A stretch of 64,000 bases of DNA from Triatoma infestans (GCA_011037195.1 JAAEAF010004306.1:29585-93584); one strand, 5' to 3'. Shown: positions 31,914 through 43,508, counted from the first letter of the stretch. Notes: generated by a model from the letters alone, not told the origin. Made by a program: numbers and translations.

Positions 31914-33364
31914 AAAATCTGGTGTGAAACACGCTCACAACTTTCTCTTACTACAGTTTTCGAAACTGTAATTGACCAACTTCATAGTTAGTGCACCACA
32001 TTTAATGAAATTCTTCGGTGTTTTTACGGAGAAAATCACAAAAACTGAAAAAAACTGTTCACTAAAAAAACACTTCTGGTTTACTAATTTTTTTGAAACT
32101 CGGAATCTTTACAATCAATTTATTTGCAATAAATTTTGTCTAGATGGTAGAATTGTAGAGTCAACTAAGATAGCACTTTAGGGGGAAACATAACTCCACC
32201 CCTCCCCCAAAAGCCTGCTTAAATGAGTTTACCCGGAGAAATATTTCAAATAAAAGTTTAGATCTTTATGTGTGTAGTTCACATATTTTAAGGAAAATCG
32301 TTGGAGCCGTTTTAGAAAAATAGCAGAACTTTGAAAAATACTTTTCAATAAAAACGCACTTCAGGTCATCTGATTTTCTTCAAACTCGGAATTTCAACAA
32401 CATATTTAATTCTAATTAATATTATTCAGATGATAGGATTGTGTAATGAACCGAAATAGCAGTTTCAAGGACAACCTGACCAGTCCCTTTCACCATTAGT
32501 GCCCCAAATGCATTTTCCCGGAGAAACGTCAAATAGAAATTGTAGATATTTGTATGTATAGTTACAGCGAGTAGACACAGCAGATTTATTGAAAATCTTT
32601 CGAGCCATACTCGAGAAAATTGCAGTAAAGTGAAAAAATCATTTAGTAAAGTGGTACTTCCGGTTGAGAAATTTTGATAGATAACGTACTGTCGGATCCC
32701 ATGGTGATTCCTAAACGAAATATTAAGTTTCAACTTTCTCTGATTTTTCGTTTTTGAGCTATGCTGCTCACATACACACACATGAGTTTCTCAAAAACAG
32801 CTCCAACGATTTTCTTCAAACTTTTATACTAACTTCACATACAAGTACCTATCACTTATATTTGCAACTTTTCCAGGAAAAATTGATTTTTTCGGGATGC
32901 TGGGGGAATGGTAGCTTTATGCTTTCCTCTAAAGTACCACATCAATATAATATATGGTTTTACCAACACATAACATTGATACACAGAAGCATTGATAGAA
33001 TTCCAAATTTCAAGAAAATCGGTTTCATAGAATAGGTTTTTGAGTATGTTGTGAATTTTCTCATAAATGGTTACAACGATTTTCTTTAACCTTGGACTGC
33101 TTGCTGCTAGATGGAAAGATTTGGAACATTTTTCTGAAAAAAATTATTTCAGAAGGGTATCGGTGGTCTCGCAGTTTAAATTCAATTAAGCACAAGCTTT
33201 CTTGGTTTTGAATATAACGCTCCACTTAAGGCCGCTGAGGTATAGATGTAATATCCCCACCTCCATTTTATGGCCAGCCTTACTAAACTTTGTAACGTTG
33301 CAATTTTAAAAACTGTTACTTGTAGTAAGAGAAAGCCGTGTGAATGTTTCACACCAGATTTTTG
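31914..33364. repeat. Dispersed family copy with inverted terminal repeats, 1.45 kb
   Basis: Left end 31914-31953 (atctggtgtgaaacacgctc, ctttctcttact) and right end 33324-33364 (agtaagagaaagccgtgtga, atgtttcacaccag) form inverted terminal repeats of about 40 bp. The interior is a series of diverged subunits of 150-250 bp that repeat the phrases tttcccggagaaa, tcgttggagccgtttt, gtggtacttccggttga, catggtgattcctaaacgaa, and gctccaacgattttcttcaa. No coding potential. Confidence 0.7.
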
Positions 33365-33945
33365 TTTCGTACTCTGGGAAGCAGAAAAACACGTTTGTGG
33401 TATAATTTCCGTTGAACTTTCGCTGCAGCAGTTCCTAGAAGCAAAAATTGTAAATTTAGGTTAAAACCAGGTTAAGTCCTAGGAAGTTGCAGCCCTGGCT
33501 GGTTTCTTCTATCACGCTGTTTAGTTGTGGCGCTGAGCCTGCTTTGTATAATACCTTGTAAGTAGACATTTGCCAATTTATATATTACACAGATGCAAAT
33601 AAATAATTTAATAATAATAATAATAAAACAAGTTAAAATTGGCATCAGTTTGTTTCGGGCTAGATTAGCGTTCATTGCTCTTAATTTCCGTGAATGTAAA
33701 ATACAAGATAAAGTAAGTAATAAAAAAAAAAAAATGATAAAAAGACATCTTCTTCTGAAATATTGACATGATGAAGTTATTTATGTATGAGGTAACTAAC
33801 CAGAAGTGACGTAACCGTCAGATGTTGACTCAAAAAAAAAAAATTACCCAGTTATTTAAAGCTGTCACTGTAAATTTGATATTAACTGAACAAAATTGAA
33901 ACAGAAAAGGTCGGTTTCGTCAAGAAATTCGTCCTATTTTAATTC
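33365..33945. other. AT-rich spacer without a recognisable gene
   Basis: I see only short poly-A runs and an (AAT)n-like run near 33612-33626. Confidence 0.5.
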
Positions 33946-33946
33946 T

Positions 33947-34076
33947 TTACTTCATTGGACAGATAATGCGACCTGACTCTACTTTATTGGACAGATAATC
34001 CGACCTGAGTTTACTTCATTGGACAGATAATCCGACCTGACTCTACATCATTGGACAGATAATCCGACCTGTCTTT
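33947..34076. repeat. 32-bp minisatellite, four units
   Basis: The word attggacagataatccgacc recurs at 33954, 33986, 34018 and 34050, an exact 32-bp period with few substitutions, so the array is young. Confidence 0.95.
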
Positions 34077-34925
34077 TTATAATGTTTTTTTGTTACAAAA
34101 AATTTTACTTTAGCTTGCAGATAAAGTAAGTTACTTTTAATAAAAACTCCTCCTCCTCCTCCTCCCTGACTTAAAAAGCTAATAAATAATTAATATCCAT
34201 TAAAGTGCACGTGTTTCTTTAATCTAATATTAATTGAGAAATTTAATATTTGAAATGTGTGAGGTGTTGTGAAGTAGGGATGGGAGGCTGTTGAAGTTTG
34301 AGTTGATTAATTAGTAAAAGGATTGAAATCCCAGTTCGGCCATGAGGTTGTAAATAGCGCTGTGTGAACGGCCTGACCGACTATACAGAGTTCTCTCCTC
34401 TATAGCCCTCTTGCTTGTTGAATAATAGCAATGTACGACAGCTCTTCTAGCTGGGTATCCTCCCACATTATATTATATTTCAATTCTTAAACCAACTTAA
34501 ATAAAATTAACAAAATAAATATCCCTACTCACAAAAAATATTTATTTATTTATGAATAAAATTAATTACTGCCGCAGCACCTCTGAAAACAGAGATGTTT
34601 GTATTTGTAAATAAACAAATGTTAGTTTGTATTTATGCATTTTACATTCTCTTTCTGTACAATTCGAGAACTTCCAGAAAGTGATACCATTTCTTAATTA
34701 TTTATTGGAGAGCGCACCCACGCTCAAGGATTTTGGTTCAATTTTTCGTTTTATCATTGAAAGTTGCATTAATTGCGTAGTTAAAAAGTACAAAGATTTG
34801 ATTCATTGTCTTGCAAAGCCAAATTTACTTCCTGCTAATATTTGGCTAATCGAAGAACAGACTCTAATTCGATAGACTAATTTCGTTTCTATCGATAAAT
34901 CACTATCGATAAATTTTGTTGACAA
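34077..34925. other. AT-rich DNA without a recognisable gene
   Basis: An 82-codon open frame at 34627-34875 has no recognisable domain and is probably chance or a decayed 5' part of the following LINE. Confidence 0.45.
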
Positions 34926-34929
34926 TATT

Positions 34930-35790
34930 AATGAGAAAAGTCTGATCTGCAAACTCAAATGCAATATATAGATTTAAAGGTAGCTAATTTTCAGATTCAA
35001 GTTAACTCATTTGTGGACAGAATTGAAAAAATTGAATCTGAGCAAAATGAAATAAACGATGAAATCAAGTTAGTGAAAAGGTCAAAGATTTGGTGTGCAG
35101 AATGATAATATTAGCAGAGTTAATAATCTACAACTTGCCTGAATGTGATAATATAAATTTTTACGCATTAGAAAAGAAAGTAGTGAAGTTTTTGCAGGAT
35201 GTTTTAAAAGTTAAGGTTACCTTGAATTACATAAATTATATCAGAAAATTAGGATGGAAAGACGTAATATCTAGGCCTGTTCTGATTAAATTTGTATCGT
35301 TACGTAAAAAATTGGAGGTTTTAAAGTCAGCAAAACATCTAAAGGGAGTAATATGAGTATAAACCAGGACTACTCGTATGAGATGAGACAGATAAGAAAA
35401 TCCCTATTCCCCTATTTGCATAAGATAAGAAGCATACAGTGCAGGGCGTCCCTGAAGTACGACAAATAGATATTTAATCATGCAAAGTATACAGTACAGC
35501 AATGAAACAATTAGATCAAGAAGACAAGTGGTCTACGGTATCCACGGGGGCCTCCGTACTTTCAGAAGAATCTGATAAAGATCTCCAAACAAAGTTTGAT
35601 CAAGGAAAGGACGCGTACAAGAGCTGATAAGAAACATATGGGGAGCGGAAATAATCGGATGCTGAACTGGTTTCGTAAAGAGGATCAATCTGGAGGTAGC
35701 AGGAGTTTGAAAAAGAGGAAAGAGGATAGTGCGGTATCGCAGAGTTAGCAATTAAATGTCGCTCTGAATAGCAATTAAAGGCTATGGGAC
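34930..35790 (+). pseudogene. LINE ORF1 with coiled coil and RRM-like region
   Basis: The frame first shows a heptad-rich stretch (VANFQIQVNSFVDRIEKIES, about 34980-35040), then, after a frame change, IIYNLPECDNINFYALEKKV (about 35123-35180), FLQDVLKVKVTLNYINYIRK and SRPVLIKFVSLRKKLEVLKS (35272-35331), then another change to DYSYEMRQIRKSLFPYLHKI (about 35368-35427) and SLKYDK. A coiled coil followed by an RRM-like fold and a basic C-terminal domain is the layout of L1-type ORF1 proteins, which coat LINE RNA and chaperone it. No reverse transcriptase follows. At least two frameshifts. Confidence 0.7.
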
Positions 35791-36069
35791 TTCGGACTGA
35801 CAATGGCTACACTGGATTCTCCTGGGTGCTATTGCCAGCGGAAATATAGTGAATGGAAGATATCAGGATAAGAAGGACTTTGAAGGATCATTACCATCAA
35901 TTGCATTATCAGTAAAAGGTGAAAATAATAATTTCAATTTGTTAGTAGAAGAGAAATGGCGGTTCTGGCGCACTTTTTTGAGGGGCAACATTCCCCTCAC
36001 CCCCGGACACCTTTGATTATAGCCCTGCCTTGACCCCTCTCCATCTCCACTCCTCTTTAATCCACGCCC

Positions 36070-36180
36070 ACTTACCTCCACCACTTCCCTACCGGCCAAT
36101 CACCGAATTCCACGAGCACTTGACCTCGCCCACTTACCTCCACCACTGACCAAGCATTGATTTCGACGAGCACTTAAGCT
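36070..36180. repeat. Imperfect duplication, about 60 bp
   Basis: cgcccacttacctccaccac occurs near 36065 and 36128; both are followed by a similar ending with acgagcactt. Confidence 0.75.
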
Positions 36181-36204
36181 AAGCCCACTGATCCCCACCC
36201 CTGA

Positions 36205-36392
36205 AATTATCATCAAATCGATGACACCATTTTCTTTCCACACCGCTCTTTAATCTATCATCCGATGACCCTATTTTCTCCTTCACTCCTTAACCTAGCA
36301 TCCAAATCGATGACTCCATTTTCTTTTCACCCCCACTCCTTAACCTATCATCCAAATCAGTGACTCCATTTTCTTTCCACCTCCACGGTCAA
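36205..36392. repeat. Minisatellite of about 50 bp, four diverged units
   Basis: The phrase ctccttaacctatcatccaa followed by atgactccattttctttc recurs from 36205 to 36390. The units are pyrimidine-rich on this strand. Confidence 0.8.
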
Positions 36393-36456
36393 TCCATTCC
36401 CACAACAAGATGGCGGAACCTAACACTGTAACACCACCAGTAGTAGGAAGTTGTAC

Positions 36457-36550
36457 GTTCGTACGTTCTGGGCCACTTTTCAAAAACTAAGTCCAAATCA
36501 TTTAGAAGGGTTGTCGTTCTAGGCCACTTTACAAAAACTAGGTCCAAAAG
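36457..36550. repeat. 57-bp-spaced direct repeat
   Basis: cgttctgggccacttttcaa plus the following 'aaactaagtccaaa' recurs with three changes about 57 bp later. Confidence 0.8.
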
Positions 36551-36559
36551 CTGGTTCAT

Positions 36560-37470
36560 TTGTTTAAACAATTTTAGTATTAGTGCACTGTAAAGTGATC
36601 GGCCTTGTACACTTAGAAAATTTTTAACAATCCGCTGTATTTAGCATTGATCTTGAACACTTGGAACAATTCAACCAGCTCCTTCTATTGTGACAGTTTT
36701 ATTAAAATGTAGATTTTTAATTAAATTCGAATTTAATAAATGTTTTTAGTTTTTTCTAGGAAAATATACTAGAACTGATTATTTGTAAAATGTTTTATAA
36801 AAACAATAATCTAAAGTTTTTAATGTTTTAAGTTCAAATTCCTGGCCGTCTGGAACATCTTGCATGCAAGTGCAAGTTGTAAGATTACATCAACCTCTGC
36901 TTTTATTTGTAAATGCAACAACAGCGTAGAAAATATTGACTAATAAGAAGAAGAAATAGTCTTTATTTGACTAGAAAAATATACAAAATAAATCTCTCTT
37001 TGTCTCTCTCTCTTGTAAACAAAATAAAGATTTCGATGTTCCAAAAACAACAAGAAGATTTTACATTAATCTTTCCATTAAAGTTTAGATATTATTGTGT
37101 AAATAAGTAAGAAATAAAATGGGCAAATTACAAAGATAAAAAGAAGAACAAAGAACAAAAAACAAAACATTGACCTCTATGAAAGATAATTAAGAAATTA
37201 TATCGGAATAATTTAAAAAAGAGAAATATTCATCTTAATTGCATAAGCACGCTTATCTGCTTGATCTTGGACCGTCAGCAGGGGCGTCTCACAATTATAC
37301 AGTACAATAAATACAGGTAGCAGTTAACAACAAATTTCAATTTCTGCCAGAATCCACTTTATGCCAATGTTACTATGTTTTAGTTTATTTGCATTTTATT
37401 ATTATGGGCCAACATATATCCATCCAACCACATACCAGATTATTATTTTTTTTTGGTTATCTACTGCTTA
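36560..37470. other. AT-rich DNA without a recognisable gene
   Basis: No domain, RNA gene or repeat end is visible. A 10-fold pyrimidine-rich tract (ctctctttgtctctctctct) lies near 36992-37013. Confidence 0.5.
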
Positions 37471-37511
37471 TTATTATTTAAGTTCTTTATTTATTTATAT
37501 ATTTATGAACA

Positions 37512-38695
37512 CTAAACGATACCATTGCGTAGCCGATAAGCCGGCAAACAATAGTTTGCTATTTTATGCCAATCTCCTCCCCCATTGAGATATAATATTA
37601 ACTCCCGTCGCGACAACAATTTTTTATTGAGGTATTTTATGCGTAGATCTGTATAGGCTGGGCAAATGGCAACAAAATGGATCATGTCCTCCGGCTCTCC
37701 TGCATCACATAAAAAGCACATTCTCTCTCCCTCCAGGCACAATCTACTGTTTAACTTCAGCAGGTCACCTCTCAGCCTCATTATCATCTTAACTATTTGC
37801 AGCGGGGTGCCGTCAACCAAATAACTATTCTCGCGGAGTTTCCAATTTAGCTCAGCGAACCAGTCAGAAAAGCTGGAGTTAAGTAATTGACTTAAAAAGT
37901 GGTTTTTTTACTTTTGAAATTCGCAGCTTCTAATTTGGTTTAGAGTATTCTTCCAGCACTTAGTATTACACATATTGTCCAGTGAAAGATTTTCCCCAAT
38001 ACCATGAGTAGCAATGAGACTGTTAATTTCCCTAAACCAATAAATGTTATGTTTTATAACTTCAGTGGCTAATTTGGCCATGAATACCTTCGGCAGTCTA
38101 TAATTTGGCATATTCAGAGCTTTTAGGATATAGTTATAATGCAGTTTGAGCGTATGCAAATAAAGGGGCATTAATTTAAGTTCAGTATACATAAACGCGT
38201 TAGGCGTATATTGCGGCAGACCAAATAGCTTTTTGACAAAAAACCTTAACAGTTTTTCCACCTGATCGAATTTCTCCCCACCCCAAACCTGAGTGCCATA
38301 GCACACAGCAGAACGGGTGACTGCGTTGAAGAGCTGGAACTTAGCCGTGTAATTAACCTCGCTATTTGATATAAACTGGTGCCATATGGTATTCAGGCCA
38401 ATTTTAGCTTTATCAACTTTACTTGTCAGATGGTGAGTAAAGGAGAGTTTAGGGGTTAATATGACTCCTAGATACTTGTAATGGTTGATCACCTCAATGT
38501 TATCATTACCAAAACGCCAACATTCACGCTTGGCCGGCCTACCTCCATTACGAAAGACTAATATTTTCGATTTCGACAATCAGATTCCTTTTTTCGGTGT
38601 ACTCTTTAAAATCGTTAATCATTGTCTGTAGGGAGAGGGGATTCGAAGCGAGCAGGACCAGGTCATCCGCGTAGGCGCCACAACTTTTTTTATCT
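37512..38695 (-). pseudogene. LINE ORF2: RT catalytic site to C-terminus
   Basis: Minus-strand blocks: AYADDLVLLASNPLSLQTM (38685-38630, catalytic site intact), then after a frame change SKSKILVFRNGGRPAKRECW (38576-38517), INHYKYLGVILTPKLSFTHH (near 38480), VEKLLRFFVKKLFGLPQYTP (near 38250), a long thumb region to 37908, a stop, and RLRGDLLKLNSRLCLEGERM with CFLCDAGEPEDMIHFVAICP (near 37735-37660). It is clearly related to the LINE at 2.0-6.9 kb. The final CxxC...HxxxC module is of the type found at LINE ORF2 C-termini. Two breaks are visible. Confidence 0.85.
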
Positions 38696-38928
38696 AAGCT
38701 GTTGGAAGTTTTAAATAAAATTTATGATAGCGGTGAGATCCCCAATTGCTTCAAGGAGGCCATCATATTTCCGATATACAAAAATGGTAATAAGAACTCA
38801 GTAGCCAATTATAGAGGCATTGCCTTTTTGAACACAATAGGGAACATTTTTGCAGGGCTCTTGCTAAATAGGTTGACGGATTGGTTGCATAATGAAGGTA
38901 TATTGAAGGAATTTTCCGGCGAATTTAT
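38696..38928 (+). pseudogene. Inverted front part of the same LINE reverse transcriptase
   Basis: The plus strand encodes VLNKIYDSGEIPNCFKEAII (about 38708-38767), FPIYKNGNKNSVANYRGIAF and LLLNRLTDWLHNEGILKEF, the fingers region before the catalytic core. It then runs into a TTTAT-rich simple sequence at 38929. The open frame is uninterrupted over this piece. Confidence 0.85.
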
Positions 38929-39062
38929 TTATTCATTTTATTCATTTATTTTTATTTTATTTTATTTTTTGAAGCTGTTGCCCCCCCCCCCCAAAGGTTG
39001 GAACCGATTCACGCGTAAAAGGACTCCATCGGACCCCTTTAATACTGACCCCTCCATCTACG

Positions 39063-39470
39063 CTAGGATTTTCTTAAAATTTGTATATTCTTCATTTTCA
39101 ATGGATTATATTCTTCGATGGAGGAGTCTTTGCATAGTACTTTATTTTTGGTCTTGAAGGCGCGATTACAGGTTTCACATTTGACATTTTCAAAGGTCGC
39201 CTCCAAGATCAAGTTGTATTTGAGGGGAGCGTCACTTTCTGCCGGCATTCTGTAAGCAGTTGATGCAAGGTAGTTACCTGAGCAGATAGAAATTCCATTG
39301 CATCAGCTGCTTCAATGCATGGAAGAAAGAATGTTCTAAGAGTCCCTCTTCATATAGATGCCCCTGAGCAACTTATATGACGGTCGGTGCTTCACTGTCA
39401 TAGCGTCGCATGTGCGCATTCAACGTTTTCTTTGAGAAAATCCCCTCGCCGCAATAAATTTGCAGACGCT
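39063..39470 (-). pseudogene. Possible C2H2 zinc-finger-like fragment
   Basis: The minus strand reads YCGEGIFSKKTLNAHMRR (about 39448-39395), and further on VKCETCNRAFKTKNKVLC (about 39183-39130). CxxC...F...K...L..H spacing is suggestive of C2H2 fingers, but the second lacks the histidines and the first has lost one cysteine. A stop lies between them. It could be a host zinc-finger pseudogene or part of a mobile element; I cannot decide. Confidence 0.35.
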
Positions 39471-39655
39471 CTCATGACGGATTCTTGTTATCTTCCCTTT
39501 CAAATTTTTTGGCAGTATTGATACTGCATGATTGAAAAAAAAATGATCCGGGTACTAGAAAATATATATGTACACAAACACACACACACGCACAAAATAT
39601 ATACACAGAAAAGCTAAATTACGAACTATATATACAACTATTTATACGAACTATT

Positions 39656-40168
39656 CATGGGTCGGTAGTTTGGTGGACCAAAACGTTGCAGAAGGGGGCG
39701 GTGGAAAGGCTTGGTGGGATCCAAAGGCGAGCATGCCTGGGTTCCACGTGGGCCATGAAGACCACCCCGACTGCGGCGTTGGAAGTCCTCCTCAATATGC
39801 CACCATTACACATTCTCGTTCTACGCGAAGCCAGAATGGGTATACATAGGCTCCTGCAGGGGCCGCCTCCCATCACCTCTAGGCATGATCGTAATAACCA
39901 GAGATTGATCGAGGAAATCAAGGCGGACTATCTACTGGGGATGCCAACTGATAGGATGGTTCCTAATTATTTCTTCGAAAGGAACTTCCATATTATCATA
40001 CCGAGCAGAGGCGAATGGGGCTGTGACCCACCCCTGTGCGGTAACTCGATCTGGTATACAGATGGATCCAAAACTCTGACTGGGGTCGGAGCTGGGGTCT
40101 ACGGGGGCAGGCCTAAAGTTAAAATTAAGGCCAGCTTAGGGAAGTACGCCACGTCCAAACACAACATT
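39656..40168 (+). pseudogene. LINE ORF2: RT end and first half of RNase H
   Basis: An open frame reads GSVVWW (about 39660), LGGIQRRACLGSTWAM (39710-39757), TAALEVLLNMPPLHI and, after a spacer, NSIWYTDGSKTLTGVGAGVY (40045-40104), the first catalytic block of RNase H with its aspartate intact. It breaks off at about 40168. RNase H in a LINE points to the I/R1/LOA group. No stop interrupts this piece. Confidence 0.85.
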
Positions 40169-40179
40169 TAATTGTCCTT

Positions 40180-40480
40180 AGCCGTAATTATTATTTGATT
40201 TGATGAAGTTTTCTAAAGCAGATTCGAGCTTTCTTCTATTCTTGGTTTAATTTTTATGTCACTAATTGCTGTGTAAACCATAACATTGCCTAAGTATGTA
40301 TAAATCTGTTTATTGGTTTCAGTTTTCTTTTCGTATTTCAATATGTTATTTAGTCTAAGTTTATCCCTTTTATCACGGTAGTATCTGTTTTTTGTACGTT
40401 GATGTCTAGTCCCGTTTGCAACCACGTCTAATAGAATTTGAAGGTCTATAAGACTGGGTCGCCCGCATATCGAAGATTAT
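40180..40480 (-). pseudogene. RTE-like LINE RT fragment inserted in the LINE
   Basis: On the minus strand: a decayed YADD region near 40465, GLDINVQKT (about 40415-40390) and, in another frame, YLGNVMVYTAISDIKIKPRI (about 40295-40236), which match the region after the catalytic site of RTE-type reverse transcriptases (GLKINV.KT ... YLG). Stops and frame changes are abundant. Confidence 0.55.
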
Positions 40481-40689
40481 TGAATAGTATTCCACTAATT
40501 TTTTATTCCTTCCTGTCTGTTGTATACTGCTTTCGGAATAATTGATTCAGAATAATGCAAAGGGAAGTGTAGATTTTACTTTATTTAAGTTTTAAATACA
40601 TATTTGGAACATTATATATACGGTTACTTTATTTATTCCCTTTATTTCCTTTGCAAATTTATAATAAGCAAAAAAACCCGTGACTCCTC

Positions 40690-40990
40690 TTTCGAAAGAA
40701 AGTTCCTTTATTAAAAAAAAAAAATCTGTATTGAAACACTTGCATAACTTTCTTTTATTGCAGTAATGCAGTTATAATAACGCGAATTGTTTTCAATTTT
40801 GAAAATTTTATACAAAAGTTACCTTAACAAACAAAGGAGGGGAGACATGTTGGTTATCTTGGCCTATGGGCATGTTGTAGAGAACGTGATACACATTAGT
40901 GACGTCACACATGATACTTTCGACACGATTTCTCAGAATCCATCTAAAAATCAATTTTATCGTAAAAAAAATGTTTTAAATAAAAATAAT
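40690..40990. repeat. Left end of the dispersed family inside the LINE
   Basis: A degenerate left terminal repeat (ctgtattgaaacacttgcat, ctttcttttattgcag) is at 40725-40763. The rest to 40990 is AT-rich. LINE coding resumes at about 40998. Confidence 0.5.
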
Positions 40991-40997
40991 AGCGCTT

Positions 40998-41730
40998 AAT
41001 ATCTGAGTAGTTTGCTGAAGTCGTGGCGTTACAACTCTGCGCTAGGGGGATTATAAGGCAAAGGATAGTGGGTAGAAGAGTGGCCATATACTCTGTAAGC
41101 CAGGCAGCCCTGAAGGCACTTTCCTCACACCAAATAGTCTCAAGACTAGTGTGGGACTGCCTACTTGCCCTCACCGAGGTGGGTACTCGGAATAAACTGA
41201 CACTCGCCTGGGTGCCGGGACATGCGGGGTTCCTGGGCAATGAGAGGGCGGATGCCCTAGCGAGGGAGGGCTCGCAGGATACCTTTATAGGCCCCGAACC
41301 CTTCTGCGGCTTGTCCAGGAGCCTCATTCAAACTTCTATCAGGGGGTGGATAGAAGATCAGCGTCTGCGTTGGTGGGAGGGAACACCAGGACAGAGGCAG
41401 GCAAAGCTCTTCATTAAAAGACATCTGCCTAAATTTACCAAAGACCTACTGAGCCAGACCCGAAGGGATATAAGCCTAATTGTGGGTCTACTAACAGGGC
41501 ATTGTAGGCTGAATAGACACATGCACCACCTATAACTTGCGGATAGTGCGGTATGCCGACCTGCAGAGTAGAAGAGGAGACCCCGGCGCACATCCTTTGT
41601 GATGGCCTGGCGAGGATTAGGTTTCTTCAATTGGGGACGGGCAATCCCGAAGCTGAAAGCTTCATGACGGAGCCGCTCTCAGCTTTGCCAGGATTGATTA
41701 GGAGGGCAAAGCTGGGGGCTGTTCTGTAAC
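40998..41730 (+). pseudogene. LINE ORF2: second half of RNase H and C-terminus
   Basis: The frame reads EVVALQLCARGIIRQR (from about 41010), then AIYSVSQAALKAL, where the catalytic aspartate of SDSQ-type motifs is Val, then LTLAWVPGHAGFLGNERADA (41199-41258), IGLLTGHC-type CRLNRHMHHL with a stop at 41533, and in the next frame a CR...EEETPAHILC end (about 41550-41605). Together with the 39656-40168 piece it makes a nearly continuous C-terminal half. Confidence 0.85.
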
Positions 41731-41800
41731 CTAAGGGGATCCACAATAGACCTTAACTTGTAGGTCGCAGTGGAATGAGGCTCACCCTCCCGCCACGGTT

Positions 41801-41820
41801 CTATTCTATTCTATTCTATT
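41801..41820. repeat. (CTATT)4 LINE tail
   Basis: Four perfect CTATT units end the LINE. Simple-sequence tails replace poly-A in several LINE clades. Confidence 0.85.
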
Positions 41821-43505
41821 TATAAGAAAAAAATGTAGTAATAATAATTAATGAATGAATAATTGATGAAATAAAAGATAATAAAAAATAAAAAAAGTAA
41901 ATTAAGAATTCAAACTAATTAAATAATATTAAAATTGAATAAATTAGTAAGTAATAAACTCGAATTAAATAAAAATTAGTTAAAATTAGTAATATTAAAA
42001 ATATAAATAAAAATCCAAATAAAGTAGAAATAAAAGAAATAGAAAGAAAAGAAATAGAAACTTAAAATTCACTAAGTTCTGAAAAATAAAATCACTTACC
42101 AAAAAAAAAAAAGAATGTAATAATTGAAACTTGAAAACAAGATGAAGCTGAAGACGAGATGTTGACACAAAAAGGAATAAACACACAATTAACTCAGCTA
42201 AAGGCGTGCGCGACTTTTGTATCATCAGATGAATTGATAATCATAATAGATTACAAATAAAACTCGAAATACTATTGGCTAATATGGACGGCGTGATGCT
42301 AGGGTGGAGTATGTAGACTGTTTACTAGCTAAGAATTGTTGAAATTTGTATGGTGAGTCACCATCATTTTAGTTAACAAAATAATTAAATTATGACTCAT
42401 TGTATGTACTTATATTTTTCTTAATCGGATTAGGTATTAATAATGTTCGAAAAAAATAATTAACCTTTTAAAATAATAAAAAGAGATTAAGCTAAAAGTA
42501 GATATTTTGACTTCAAATGAGGTATATTTTAATCTATGCATTACGTATTTGATTCCGTGTTACGTATTTGCAGGCTCGGTAGAGTTCATCCGGCACCACT
42601 AGATGGTTTCCGGGAATTTAGAATACTGCAGGAACTCTGTAAGGAGATCATAGGCAGGTCTTGCTGTAAAGAATAGAAAGGTGGGGCAACAAAGACAGAA
42701 AAAGCACCAAGTCAAAAATAATAATAAGTTTATTGATGAACAAAGCGCCTCCCCAGTTCTCCCGCCTCACATCCGAGCTCGAAAACGAACGCTGACTAGT
42801 GGGTACGCCCTGGGAATTACTCTGACTGTCTGAATGGCAAACAATCCCTTCCAGAGCTGTCCACAGGTTGCTGAAGAGAGGATGACTTCACATCCGACGG
42901 AGGACCAGCTGATGGCATAAGAATAAATATGTAGGAACTATATAGGTTACAGACAGAACTGTATATTCTCAAACTAGGTTGAGAGAAAATATAAGAACAC
43001 TAGGAGGGCCAGTAAGAAAACTTTCAGAGTGCCACATCTTTCAAAATTTCCTCTTTTAGTTCCCCGATCTTTCTCTTCTTTTTTCTGCAAAAGCTGTTAG
43101 ACAAGTTTTGCGTATTCGGAACTGTAATTTAGATCAGAAAAACTTTCTTGGTATGCTCCTTTTCCAGGAATATAGCCGGCATTTTGTGGCACGGTGTGAT
43201 CTATTATAGCGGACCGGCCATGGAATAGGCTATAAATTTGTTGTGTTCCAACATAGTGCAAGGATTGTACCTATAATAGGGTTCAAATGTACCTCTCACA
43301 AATCCACACGTTATTGCCAACTGTTGATGCACTTTCCTGGCTACATTGTTGTGACTGTATATGTGCACTTTTGAGGCCAAAGCGTACTCTCCCCATTATT
43401 ATTATTATTATTATTTATTAACGTGGTTTCTATTTCAAATACACTAATAATAAACTTCTCATTTCTCCCAATGAACGGTTTCACTGTTTACCCCAACATT
43501 AAGGA
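41821..43505. other. AT-rich DNA, (AAT/AAAT)-biased, no gene seen
   Basis: 41830-42100 is almost only A and T with aaataaa words. 43396-43425 is an (ATT)n microsatellite. tacgtatttg occurs twice at 42544 and 42563. No coding or RNA feature recognised. Confidence 0.55.
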
Positions 43506-43508
43506 ATT

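Larger units (their letters stand above)
37475..38930 (-). mobile_element. LINE copy with inverted 5' segment (twin-priming form)
   Basis: The minus strand (38690-37512) carries the reverse transcriptase from its catalytic site to the C-terminus. The plus strand (38696-38928) carries the front part of the reverse transcriptase, reading away from the same point. That head-to-head layout with the middle missing is what twin priming creates at LINE integration. The 3' tail reads ATATATAAATAAATAAAG on the minus strand. Confidence 0.8.
39650..41815 (+). mobile_element. R1/I-like LINE 3' part with RNase H, split by repeats
   Basis: Two coding pieces (39656-40168 and 40998-41730) give the end of the reverse transcriptase, an RNase H domain and the C-terminus on the plus strand, separated by other repeats at 40170-40990. 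The 3' end is a (CTATT)n tail (41801-41820). The word ctatttata(c/a)ga occurs at both ends (39638-39649 and 41816-41827) and may be the target duplication. 5'-truncated. Confidence 0.75.

Noticed and set aside
39063..39470. Host zinc-finger gene
   Set aside because: Only two damaged finger-like pieces with a stop between; listed as a low-confidence fragment and not as a gene.
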